Below, in pieces: positions 43,577 through 54,050 of a stretch of 64,000 bases of DNA. The first letter of the stretch is position 1. Each line of letters starts with the position of its first letter. A program made the position numbers and the translations under genes. This DNA comes from Isoetes taiwanensis (Eukaryota > Streptophyta > Lycopodiopsida > Isoetales > Isoetaceae). A model generated the notes under the pieces. It was not told the DNA's origin and searched no databases. It worked only from the letters and a program-made list of their open reading frames with translations. The stretch is from positions 7,354,761 to 7,418,760 of the forward strand of contig JAJEKV010000051.1 in the NCBI GenBank assembly GCA_021234155.1. The letters are read 5' to 3'.

Positions 43577-43766
43577 TGATGCTCCCTAAAATAGCCAATT
43601 AGTCCAATTCAAATAATTGGATAATTATCCTTTAATGGTTAATTTAACATAGCTAATTAAATCCCTTTTAGGTCAATGTCAAAATACCCCATGGTGGCGT
43701 ACCTTTGTTGGTGACGTGTCAGCATATTATTTATACGTATTCCGTATAAATACATGGAACGTCACA
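43577..43766 (-). repeat. 5' LTR, 190 bp, with TATA box
   Basis: On the minus strand it runs TGTGACG...CATCA. It contains a TATA-like GTATAAATAA (about 43729-43738), the ACGT-core palindrome TGACACGTCA (43714-43723) that bZIP factors could bind, and a palindrome ATTTATACG...CGTATAAAT (43730-43752). It would drive the H3 ORF and gag-pol transcript. Confidence 0.92.
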
Positions 43767-44063
43767 TCGTTTTTTAAAATTTGCATGTTTCAAGCTCGTA
43801 GGTTTAAGGTTTCGCAGGTTTTCAAGCAGTTCGCAGGTTTTCAAGCAGTTCGCAGGTTTAATAGGTTTTTGAGCAGTTTGAACAGTTCGCAGGTCCTCAG
43901 ATTTTTTGCCTTAAACACTATGTTTTATAGATCCTAAGCTCTGTTTTTGCCTCGATTCAACCATTTCTCAGATTTAAGGTTTAAGGTTTCACAGATCTTT
44001 GCCTAAAACTCTGTTTCACAGATCTTAAAACTGTTTCTGCCTCTGACTCCCTCATTTCTATTT
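43767..44063. repeat. Tandem repeats around GTTCGCAGGTTTTCAAGCA
   Basis: At least three copies of 'ttcgcaggttttcaagcag' (43813-43870) and several looser copies of 'aggtttaaggtttc' to about 43990. No coding sense. Confidence 0.65.
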
Positions 44064-44173
44064 TGTAGGGGAATGGAGGTTGGTCCTCCATTCCCGGTTT
44101 TGCAGGTGACCCGCTCCCGGCTGGACCCCACCTGCAAAACCGAGAATGGAGTCCCAACCTCCATTCCCCTATA
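44064..44173. other. 110-nt near-perfect foldback (arms 45 nt)
   Basis: Arms 44064-44108 and 44129-44173 pair at 41 of 45 positions around a 20-nt loop. Size and pairing fit a plant microRNA precursor or a very short MITE. Without small-RNA data neither can be chosen. Confidence 0.7.
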
Positions 44174-45215
44174 CAGTGTGCTAGGTTTATAGTTTAAGAT
44201 CACGCAAAGATCCAGCTATGGCTGGACACGCGCCAAGAGCCACTCCGGCCTTTAATTAATGCCTCATTTGTCCCATCAATCAATCCTCTGCGCACCCAAA
44301 AACTCAAACCCAGACCGATTGTAGTTTCTGTTTGAATTTAACGCCCCATATTTGATGCTTTTTGTCACTACTTCCTTCCTAATTAATTTGTTTTGATCTG
44401 GTGCAGTTATTTTGCCACCGGATCTTTGGCTATGGCTATGGCTATGGCATTGCTGCGAAGCTCCTATTCGGCTTCTTGAATGAAGAAAAATGAGGACGAA
44501 ATAATGGTTGTGGCAGCCGTTGTTAGAAATGCGCATTAAATGTTGTTTTGCCCAAAGTTTTTCCATATTCAAGCAGGCAATTAATGAGGATTCAATCACT
44601 TCAACTCCTTCTCATTTCATACTGATCAACAAACTGGTAATTCAAATCAGGTCGGAAGTGGAAGAATCACGAAGAATCAAAAGAATTAACAGCCGAATGG
44701 ATTCTTGGATAGAATAAAGAAATTGCGTAAGATTCTCCAGAAAATGCGTTGGGTTGTTCAAAAATGATGAGATGCGTCAAAAATTATGTCTTCGGTGCTG
44801 GTAATATGCGAAAAAAAAATTGTAGCGAAGATGAAAACATGGTAGATTTGGAAGGAAAAAAGGGGTTTTTGATGCGAAGAAACAAATCTCTGGAACTGCC
44901 CTAGATGCTTCAACGCAGGCGCAAAAGAAAAACCGGCTATGGTGGATGCAGGAGCAATTGGGCATGGCGGACCCGATGGTTGCACCTTGGCAGCCGATTG
45001 TCGAGCCTGTGCAGGAATCCTGTCACAAAAGCCACGCCTCGCAAACCAGAAGACTTAAGCCTTATTTTAATCTGATATGTGTCATAAAACTTTGAATAGA
45101 AGTGTTGCACACAAAAAATGCTGAGGTGTTAATTTCTTAATAAGGCATCAATCGGTAATATTCCAAAAGGATCATCCTATAATACTTATGTATGTTATAA
45201 GATAGGATATAAGGG
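44174..45215. other. No gene recognised
   Basis: Short frames on both strands. A 'MAMAMALLRSSYSAS'-type mini-frame near 44428-44478 is too short to support. Trinucleotide-like 'ggctat' repeat at 44427-44447. Confidence 0.4.
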
Positions 45216-45312
45216 AAAGGCCCCCTGACCTATTTTCTGGCTGGGAAAGATGGTCGACGCGCGGAGCGCGGAGGCCAGCATGACCGGCCAGAAAATAGGC
45301 CAGGGGGCCTTT
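45216..45312. other. 97-nt near-perfect foldback (arms 29 nt)
   Basis: Arms 45216-45244 and 45284-45312 match at 27 of 29 positions, with a GC-rich 39-nt loop. Second of three precursor-sized foldbacks within 2.6 kb. Confidence 0.7.
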
Positions 45313-46068
45313 GCCATACTGCAAAGATTTCTCACCTTCAATTCTGCGACCAGAATACAGAGTAGAATCAAAGAATGCGTAGTAGAAACAATCGAATACG
45401 AGTAAAAACAGCAGAAAGTGGAGTAAAAATCTCTGTAGAACAGCGGCACATGAGATGCAATGTTTTGGGAAAAGAAACACTGTCATGTGTCAAAGCCCTA
45501 TTGGACGCAATGGCGGAATTGAAGGGAAGAAGTCTTTCAGTACTATGTAATTTTTATTAAGCTAGAATACCACTCTAAAATTACAGAAATGATGAATGAA
45601 CGTAAGAAAATGATCAAATACTCATGAAGTGTGCCCAAGGCCTCTCCAAAATTTTTGAACAGCCTCCTAGCGCACTTTGAGAGTATGTTGATCATTGACT
45701 TTGACTTTCTTTTTGGGCTCAAAATCTTTTCGTTTGCAATTGAGAGATTTGAACCTACACGGGGGGTGTGGGGGTGTGGGGGGGGGTGTTTACCCAGTAG
45801 CCTCCCTGTCAGGAATCATGATGCCAAGTCTAGTGCGCGTCTCAACTTCTTACGGGGCGTAGAGCCCCTCCCCACGAAAATTACCAAGTGTAATGCCATG
45901 TTTTGGCTCACATTTATGAGGCCTATCTACCATCTTGATAATTCCACCTCGTAATAATGGTTGAAAAAAGGTGTAAATTTAAGTCAAACATGCATTACTG
46001 CAACATGTAGTGTTTTGAGTTTGTTTAGTGACTAGTGTGTTACTTTGGCAATGTTAAAAATCTTGTGC
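45313..46068. other. No gene recognised; G-rich run
   Basis: 'ggggggtgtgggggtgtggg' (45761-45780) extends to nine Gs and could form a G-quadruplex. Otherwise no gene. Confidence 0.45.
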
Positions 46069-46112
46069 TACAAGAAATTCATCGTTGTGGCCAAGGCCAA
46101 CTTGAACATTTC
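46069..46112. repeat. Second copy of the CACTA-like terminal motif
   Basis: 'ctacaagaaattcatcg' then GTGGCCA-AGGCCAAC and 'gaacattt', aligning with 32578-32620. Confidence 0.35.
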
Positions 46113-46520
46113 CCTTTGCAGGAAAAAGACATGAAAATGATATATAATGAAAAGGAGCACAAATGTAACAAATGTTGAATGTTGTTTTATTAATTTGAAT
46201 GTGGAATTTGTTAGATTTCCTTTTAATTTTATAAATTTGCTCTACACTTTGCACTAAATTCCTTAGATTTTACACAAGAAGACTTGTACATCACAAAGGA
46301 AAGAAGCTAATGGATAAGGGGCATTTGAGGGCAACTCATACAAAGCATTGTTGTCTACAACGTTGTTTAGCAACGTTGCTTGCTATAGTTCTCCTGGACC
46401 AATCTTGGTTTTTTTGAATCCTGTTTGAAGCAAGGTCCTTATGCAAGATTCAACGGTCAGATAGGGGAATTGTGCTCCGGGGGGGTGGCCATAAGCATAT
46501 GCCCCCTCGGAGGAGCACTG
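46113..46520. other. No gene recognised; G/C-rich imperfect hairpin at right
   Basis: 'gtgctccgggggggtgg' (46472-46488) pairs imperfectly with 'ccccctcggaggagcac' (46502-46518). Otherwise AT-rich. Confidence 0.4.
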
Positions 46521-46609
46521 CCAGGAAAGGCTGCCTCAGGAAGTTTTTGGGGTCTCCCTCCTAAGATTTGGACATTCCCCTCTCGTGAGGCAGCCTTGCA
46601 AAGTCCTGG
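46521..46609. other. 89-nt foldback
   Basis: The perfect 12-bp stem AAGGCTGCCTCA / TGAGGCAGCCTT (46527-46538 with 46586-46597) is extended outside by CCAGGA / TCCTGG (46521-46526 with 46604-46609). Precursor-sized like the two foldbacks to its left. Confidence 0.55.
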
Positions 46610-47277
46610 CCTTATTTGACTTGGAAACGTTCCAGCTCGGCTGCCCAACAACAGGCTGTCCAGACTATTTGATAGCCTTATTCGTAAATTCAGAAAATTG
46701 GCAAATACGTTGGGGATGACTTAGGAAGCTATCTGACAAGAAATCAGAATTTTATTTCATACTATGCATTATTATGAATTTATGAGACGTAAATGTAAGA
46801 AAATATATAAGTAAAAAATTATGCATTGGAAAAATGTAAAATGGTGACAAGGGGTTGCAACATGACGGTGCAAGCACATGAGAAAAATTGCACCAAGAGA
46901 TGCAATGTTGGTGCATGAGAAAATAGCTCCAAGTCATCCTGAGCCTACAGACGGCCCAGAGAGAGGGTAGGTATTCTGGCACCCTTTCCTTTGTCAGATC
47001 CAACTATAACCTTTCACCATGTCATGACATATAGGGAGGGCCTAGACGCCAAAGGACCTAAAACTCCCCGTAAGCAGCGTGCCCCAAAAGTCCTCTCCCA
47101 AAGGCATGTCGATGGATGGGCAACTCACCAATGCGGGAACTGTGAATTGGCTCTGTTAATGGACTTAGAATATTGAGTTTACCCCGGAGACCAAGTTTCG
47201 TGGGCAGAAGACCATCCTTTCTCCAGCAAGCGCTAAAGCAGCTCATGCCCACAAGTGTTTGGATTCATTCAGGTGAG
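46610..47277. other. No gene recognised
   Basis: Non-coding by inspection. It lies directly upstream of the OPT-like exons and may hold remains of earlier exons that I cannot identify. Confidence 0.4.
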
Positions 47278-47995
47278 GATGTAACAAACTTGCAGTTTAT
47301 TTTACACTTTGACTGCATCGATTGGAAGTACATGCAAGAAAAGTTTGATGGAGACGAACCTTGTTCTTGTAAACCTTCTTTCAGTTCCTTTTTCACTTGT
47401 CAGATGTATATTGACCAGCTACAATTGCCATGGTGGGGAATTCCTTTAGCTGGTGCACTTTGTTTATTATATGTATTTCCTGTTGATGTTATCACAGCCA
47501 CCACTAATTAGGTATTGTTTTATTTCATTATACATCAACACTGTAATCTCCCACCTAACAGCATAATGTGGTTTAAAGACTCATGGTCTAAATATCTTAA
47601 CAGAATACATCATGGGATATTTACTACTAGGCAAGCCTATCAGTAACCTCTGCTTCAAAGTATATGGCTATTCTAGTGTAGGCCAGGCAACTGCATTTTT
47701 GCAAGACTTCAAACTTGGTCATTATATGAAGGTACCACTACGCTCTATGTTTATAGTGCAGGTAAAACAAACAATTCAATTACAAATATAAACAAAGCTC
47801 TATATACCATAAGGCTGCTGCTAGTTATAGGTAATCGATACCATTGTGGTAGGAACAGTTAACATGCTTGTGGCATGGTAGTTGCTCAAAGTTGTAGATA
47901 ACATACGGGTGATACAGAGCACCTTGCCCCAAACAGCCCATGGACTTGTCCTGTCTCTAGGTTAGCATTTGATGCATCTGTCATTTGGAGATAAT
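47278..47995 (+). pseudogene. Oligopeptide transporter (OPT family) fragment
   Basis: OPT proteins are plasma-membrane proton-coupled peptide or metal-chelate carriers with 12-16 membrane spans. Exon-like pieces: (a) to 47511, ending 'LQLPWWGIPLAGALCLLY' and 'VFPVDVITATTN'; (b) 47604-47761, '[20 protein letters not shown]' and '[20 protein letters not shown]'; (c) about 47830-47905, 'VVGTVNMLVAW'; (d) 47915-47992, 'SPWTCPVSRLAFDASVIW'. These are the most conserved part of the family, in the right order. Splice sites are visible (GT at 47512 and 47762, AG at 47602). Lesions: TAG where the family has Gln before the first donor (47509-47511), TAG for Trp at 47879-47881, a frameshift near 47905, and no similarity on either side. 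About 170 of 700 residues remain. Confidence 0.75.
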
Positions 47996-48687
47996 AATGG
48001 AAAACTTGCACAAAACATTATTGATGCAGGGGATGTATGTATGTGCACAGGTGAGTAGCCTATGACTTTGACAACTTCGTGCATTAACATGTATGGGCTA
48101 ATAGAAGACTAAATGCAAGCCACATATATGCTCTGCATGCTATGATGGCATGCACCTTCTAAGTGGAAATTGCCCTTTTTCGGACAACTTTCCTGCCAGT
48201 TATAATTGAATTGAGAGGTGGATAAGGCAGCCAGCAGTAAAAAGCAGCTAAAATCTTCTGATTCTGGTCAATAGGATCTATGTTACTCTTTAGAGAGCCA
48301 ATGTTCGATAGACTAGCATTTTTTGTACAATTTTAGTTGGTCTATCTATAATGCTATGCAGCACTGTTAGGATGCTTCTTTTCTTTGTACAGATCTCATG
48401 TAGGAAATCTTGATAAGTTAATAAAACTCTCTCATTACCCTTATTATGAAGCTGAAATAGATCTTCTTAAGGGGCAATTCTGTGCAACATTGAACTGCTT
48501 TTTGGGTTGCCCCTAGGGGGGAAAACCCTTGTTTATGTGAGGGTTTATGGCATATCCTAGGTATATGCTAGAATATACCTAGGATATGCTGATAACTGCT
48601 CCAAACTTACTATTTGCTGTAAACTCTCGGTCACCTGCGTTCTGGATCCAGGATGCTCCAACCGAGCAACTGGCAGGGCCGAGTAAC
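47996..48687. other. No gene recognised
   Basis: Between the OPT and ABCG fragments. The palindrome-like 'atcctaggtatat' / 'atatacctaggat' lies at 48555-48585. Otherwise nothing. Confidence 0.4.
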
Positions 48688-48755
48688 TGGCAGGGCAGAC
48701 CGAAGATTTTCCTTTCAGAATTGGCAGGGCAGACCGAAGATTTTCCTTTCAGAAT
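48688..48755. repeat. Tandem duplication, 34-bp unit
   Basis: Two copies of a unit starting 'tggcagggcagaccgaagat' (48688 and 48722), plus a partial 'tggcagggcc' just upstream. It abuts the ABCG fragment. Confidence 0.85.
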
Positions 48756-48776
48756 TTATGTCCGCAGTTGCAAGGA

Positions 48777-48949
48777 TCGGAGCAGAAATAGAGGTTGTGG
48801 ATCTTGTGGAACTTGATTCCCTTAGTTCTGCGCTTGTTGGCATCCCGGGCATCACTGGTCTATCTACAGAGCAACAGAAACGCCTTACAATTGCTGTTGA
48901 GCTTGTGGAAAATCCTTGCATTATTTTTATGGATGAGCCAACATCTGGC
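48777..48949 (+). pseudogene. ABCG/PDR transporter fragment (first nucleotide-binding domain)
   Basis: About 57 residues: '[16 protein letters not shown]', then the signature-like '[17 protein letters not shown]' and Walker B '[10 protein letters not shown]'. This combination is diagnostic of full-size plant ABCG (PDR) transporters. Similarity stops right after 'DEPTSG', where 'LDARAAA' would follow. Upstream there is a 34-bp tandem duplication instead of the rest of the domain. It is a single broken exon, not a gene. Confidence 0.75.
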
Positions 48950-50495
48950 AATGGTACTTCTGGATCTGTCCGGTAGCATATACAGTCTATGGTCTTATCA
49001 CTTCCCTTTGCATTCTGACGCTTAAATTTCCGGTGCCCTAGACTCTCCTAAAATAAGCCATTCTGTGATAGATATGATTGTGGGCATAAACTAATGGATC
49101 AAAGTTGATTTTTTTGGTGAAGGTCAAGAGAGGATCCGGCAAAGGCAAGTCAGGGCTCTTGCTTTTGCATTGCTAGATTTAACTACTGTTTATGAGGAAC
49201 ACATAACTATTATCCTCTGGTTTTCTTTTGCAGCGTTTAGATCAAAGCATCAGAGCATGCAACATTTTTCTGAGATGTAGATTCACTCTGTCTGGCGCTC
49301 AGAGATTCGAACTCAAGAGCACAAAACGAGGTATTTCTCTGCTTGCATTCTTTATATCAACAATTTGTAGCGGCCTGAGTTGTGCCGCCGGCTGTGATTT
49401 CCAGTGATTCCATTCCTAGTTTATCCTATGCGCTTGTGATTGTAGATAGGTAGCTTGTGGCTGTAGATAGGCAGGCAAGTCGGCAATGCTTGGAACAGGT
49501 GATGCAGGGTGCTCAAATGGTTTTGGCATGGTACTTTGCTTATGAAAACAACTGCTGCAAAATGTTCTTTTGTCGGATTTTAGTGCTTGTTTGCAGCAGC
49601 AAGAATTGTATAACAGTTACAAAACTGGTGAAGGCAATTGACATGGAACTTCGCATCTGAATCCTTTGGTCGAAATTCAGGTGTCTACAGAGGCTGTCGA
49701 AACAAAGGAATGACATTCCGGCATAGTAGTCTTTTGAATATAGTAAAATTGGGATCTGATGCCATCTTATACTCTGCATTGTGTTTTCCCTATTTTCATT
49801 TGCTCCAAGCACTATATGTTGTATTGCCAATTTAAATCTGTAAATTAAATGCCAGTTTTGCACTACCTGGTCCTGATTCTGAGCCACCATTAGACTGCAA
49901 ATCCATTTTGTGGCTGATCATGGTATCCATCTTAAAAAGAGTTAAATTTATATGGACTTCTGCATGCCCTGTAAGTCATTATGATATTCTTTCAGCATTG
50001 GACAGTTACCAACATGAGAAATTTCATTTGATTTTGGGGATTTAAGGCCTGCATTTTGCATTTGTTTGGTAGCTTTTAAAAGCCACAGTAGAATGCCTTT
50101 CAAGTCTAATGCCATCATATTGATAGAGTTACAACTACAACTCCGTATTCCACTTTTTGTTAATAGTTTTATTTTCCATGTCATCAAAAGCATGTTTGGA
50201 TGTTAATTTTACTAGTGTTGTTGACATTTTTGTGCAGGTTAACAAATGAGGAGTTGATTTTTTGTTACACATGGGTTAGATGGACTAGCTCAATTTCTTG
50301 ATGTTGAAGCTATGGTAAATGCTCTTCTAACCTTATTTATTGTTCTATAACGATTGCTGTAAAGCAGTGCGTTTTTTGAAATGCATTACATTCATTATTG
50401 AGTGCAAGGATCCTGTTGCATCTAATAGAACAAATATGATGGCAAATATGTGCATTAGTTTTCCTGTTGAAATAAACTATTTGAAAAAGTTATGA
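48950..50495. other. No gene recognised
   Basis: A B-box-like 'gattcgaactcaaga' at 49295 may be an old tRNA-derived repeat, but no A box was seen. Short frames have no domain. Confidence 0.4.
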
Positions 50496-50533
50496 TAGAA
50501 GAAGAAGAAGAAGAGATTTTAACGTCACGCCAC
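50496..50533 (-). mobile_element. SINE 3' end fragment with (TTC)n tail
   Basis: 'agaagaagaagaagagattttaacgtcacgccac' is the reverse complement of the SINE terminus GTGGCGTGACGTTAAAA plus (TCT)n. Only the last few dozen bases are recognisable; the rest is diverged or absent. Confidence 0.65.
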
Positions 50534-53189
50534 ATAGAGGAAAGTCAAGCACGGTTGTGTCAACTGGCTAAAGTGCAAGATTTATGAAAGTTGACCCTTA
50601 ACTTCTCCGTTCTTTATACTTCCAGGCAAGATGATCAAGATTTCTCACTCAGCTATGTCAGCAGAGTTTGAAGGCTGTCAAGGGCAGGACATTACCTATC
50701 TTCCCATCTGGCTTAAGGTTATGGTGAACCTGGCTTTTTCTTCGCAGCTGCCCTTTCTTTTTGCACTTCATGTTTTGCATAGTTGGTGTAAAAAGGTGTA
50801 TGCTAGTTTCCCTTTATTTGCATTGGGTTAGGATAATGAACTCATGGTGTGCACATTTAGGAGTCCACAACGAGATTGTTTACAGTAATAGGAGGTATGT
50901 ACAAGTAATAGGAGTTATGTACAGAGCAATTGTATTGGTATGTTCATTTAGGAGTAGACAGGAAGATTGTTTACAGTAATAGGAGGTATGTACGGAGCAA
51001 TTGTCCAGCCTAATGTATTTTGTAAGCAACAAATCGAGTTGTCGTTTGTGAGCAATCTCTTTTGCAATAATGTTAAGCCTTTCATTAGAAGGTTGCTCAA
51101 GTCATTCTATAATCCATGACATGGCAGAGATTCAGTGAAGCAGCTATTTAGACCACCGCTTGGCTTGCTGGGATTGCAACTCCTAAGCAAGTAGGACCTT
51201 TGGGCACTACACTATAGGAATCACATATTTCTAATATAATAACAACCTTTCTACTCACTCCGGCATCTTGAAGTGTCTAAAAGATATGATACTTCTAACA
51301 AGGACGACTAAATGGATTATGTTTTGATTGTTCGTCATTAAGACTGACTGCACTATAGAATCGGGTAAGTGATACAGGTAGAATCATGTAGAAATTGTTA
51401 GTGGAACTTAATCTCTGCATAATTTTAATCATCGCTGGTGATCACAGTTTTTGCAAATTGTGTGATAGTATGTGTAGCTGAGTTTTTTTTTGCGTACTAT
51501 CACAGTTGACACATGGTTGTGTATAACATACTTTTGCACATTGTGGAATATAATCTAAACAAGGAATTTGAAGCGCTTGAATGATAGCCTTCGTTTTTCT
51601 TTTTGCAGAAGAGCAAGCTGTGATATGCTCATTGACAATAGAGACAAGCATGCAAGTGTGTACCATATTGTAATCTGCAACTTGCTACAGTTTCTCGAGT
51701 TACTTAAGTCTATTTAATAACAAGTCTATTTGTATGTATGTAGAAAAGTAGCCACATTCATCGCAATTGTAGGTTTAGAGGTCTCCATTTGCACCTCTAC
51801 TTTATGCAACTTACTACATTTCTGACTCCAGTTCCTTCTTTAACAGTTTGTAAAGCATATTGGAATGTTTTTGAATAGCCCTCGTACAGCCATAAAATTG
51901 GATCATCTAGACAACAAATGCTCTATCTATAAGTTAATGTTCGTATTTGTGATGGTAGAGCTATCTAGAAACAACATCAAATGACTCGGCTATTTTTACC
52001 AGCTCTGAAATAACCACATGAACAAATCGTTTAAATAAGAGCAACTAATTACACAAGTACATTGATTATATCGCCCTTCACAATAGACATAATTGCATAG
52101 TTTAATATGATTGAATCATGGTGTAAAAGAACAACCATATGACATACATCCTTGAGGACATCATGTAACATTTCAATCATGTGTGTACCCCTAATAAACA
52201 AGTTGTGTTAATGTCCAATATGCAATAAACATATAATTTGATGCCAAGGATAATTACATTCTTAGACATTGATATACTTTTCTATTTTGCTACCGACATA
52301 CAGATATAGAGCGCAGCCTTTATCAAACATTGTTGTAGAAGTACTTATATGATTTTGCTAGAAGATTTTATCATTTAGCTTTTGTCACGTATTTGACAGC
52401 TTTATAGACATACTGATTAATACTTTTGCCTTTGGCTTCTTCAGCTAAAGTTTGACTTCTTTAGCAATTGATATGCGAAATAATCACGCTTTATTTGTCT
52501 TGCAGGTTATTTTTGGCCTGTACAAAATTTGCCATTATATATGGATGCCTCGATATTGCCCAAGATGTACCTTGCTATAGGAAGGTCCTTAAGATCGTGT
52601 GTTTATTGATATTCTGCCCGACGTTCATTAAACATCTTGGAACATCATAATCTGCATTTTATTGACAATAATAGGTCTGTTTGCATCTGCATCTTGATGC
52701 AACTTCTTTACCAGTATTACCAAAGCACGAATTGGTCCTTTTATACCATTGGGTCCTCTATTCTTAATATTTGTATATGCATTCACTAAGAAAATGAAAG
52801 CATGTATTCATACAGGCCCTGTACAATTTCCATTACTAATATAACTACAAAAAGCATTCTTCATAAATGGCTAATATGTTTTAGACAAAGATCATAATCA
52901 CGTCAATCCTAATTGGTCTAGGTAATGAGCTTTGCAAGCCTGTTCTTGGTCCATGTACAATTCATAAACAAAACAAAACAAAACAAAACAATACAAAACA
53001 AAACCCCTCGTTCAAACCATTAATAAGCCCCGACACATAAAATGACCCAACAAAAACCATGAAAACGAAACGACAAACACATTCTCGGGCCACCGTAGGG
53101 CAACCCTCCGTGCGCAGCACCTTGTTATTTTTGAGTTGTTAAATATGTCATTTCAACCATACAAAAGCATTGGGTTATATAATGTTGAC
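50534..53189. other. No gene recognised; probable intron and flank of the SPAG6-like pseudogene
   Basis: A roughly 60-80-bp segment around 'gattgtttacagtaatagga' is duplicated at 50854-50931 and 50945-51003. An (AAAAC)n simple repeat lies at 52966-53005. Earlier SPAG6-like exons would be expected here, but none could be recognised. Confidence 0.35.
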
Positions 53190-53947
53190 ACACAAGAACC
53201 TGAACTCTCAATCAGGCGTGCAGCAATCGGAGCACTTGTGGACTGATCTAAGTATGCACCGGAGCATGCACAATCTATTGTGGATGCGGGAAGTGTTTAC
53301 TATTTATTGGATCAACCTGGATCTGAATTTAAAGAGGAAGGTGTGAATGGTCAGTATCTCCATTCATGTTCTATTTTATGGAAGTTTGGCCACTATAGTA
53401 CCTGAACATTCTTATTTTCTTATAGCAAAGTGTTGCGTTTTCTTATATCTCCTGCATGCGACGTTTCATTAGCATAGGAATCAAAAGTTACTATCCTCTG
53501 CCAACATTGTTAAACATTTTTTAGATCTTATCAATTAGCATTTGGAACATCCTGGGTTGCATCATTGAAGTTTCTTTCTTTCTATGAGGCTTAGGTAACG
53601 AGCATAAGGGATATAGAATGGTACTACTGCTACATTGTTATAGTGAATTAAATACAGTGTTTTGCTATTTTGTAGGTTTGTTTTTGCTTGGGGGCACTCC
53701 TTAATCTTTTGTGCTTCTGTTGTGTTCAGTGGGCAATCCCTAAAGAAATTTAGATGTACCATGCATTGTACATCATGCAAAGAGCATTATAAATCAAGTA
53801 GGATGGGACTTAATGACTTCATATAGCTAGCTGGATGTAACGCCATTTCATTGGCAGGTTCTTGTCGCAGCTGGAGTGTTCCAAGAGAACTTTATATGCC
53901 TCAAGGATGCTGATTGTCAGGTGCGCAAGCAAGCTGCAATTGTTATT

Positions 53948-54050
53948 AGAATAGAATAGAATAGAATAGAATAGAATAGAATAGAATAGAATAGAATAGA
54001 ATAGAATAGAATAGAATAGAATAGAATAGAATAGAATAGAATAGAATAGA
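53948..54050. repeat. (ATAGA)n microsatellite, about 20 units
   Basis: An uninterrupted 5-bp repeat. On the minus strand it is (TCTAT)n directly after the LINE 3' end, so it is most simply the LINE's own short-unit tail. Confidence 0.9.

Larger units (their letters stand above)
33800..43766 (-). mobile_element. Ty3/gypsy chromovirus-type LTR retrotransposon carrying a histone H3-like ORF
   Basis: A 9967-bp element, read right to left. The order is: 5' LTR (43766-43577), initiator-Met tRNA primer site (43573-43561), leader, frame with C-terminal histone H3 fold (42914-41661), two further frames of unknown role (41467-40070 and 39801-39439), gag-protease-RT (39353-36867), RNase H-integrase (36885-34795), chromodomain (34794-34474), polypurine tract (34000-33990), 3' LTR (33989-33800). 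RT, RNase H, integrase and chromodomain order define a chromovirus. Inactivating lesions: TAG at 42458-42456, 40753-40751, 38660-38658 and 34797-34795, TAA at 35643-35641, and a one-base deletion near 36875. Five-base flanks (CCAGG left, TCGTT right) do not match, so no target duplication remains. About 3.5 kb of extra coding sequence before gag is unusual for the group. Confidence 0.93.

Noticed and set aside
45172-45486. 104-codon minus-strand hydrophobic frame
   Set aside because: It runs straight through the 45.2-kb foldback, which accounts for its composition. No domain.
49287-49310. tRNA or SINE from a B-box-like GATTCGAACT
   Set aside because: No A box at the right distance and no second copy.
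53948-54050. CRISPR-like or centromeric satellite
   Set aside because: It is a plain 5-bp microsatellite directly at the LINE 3' end, best explained as the LINE tail.
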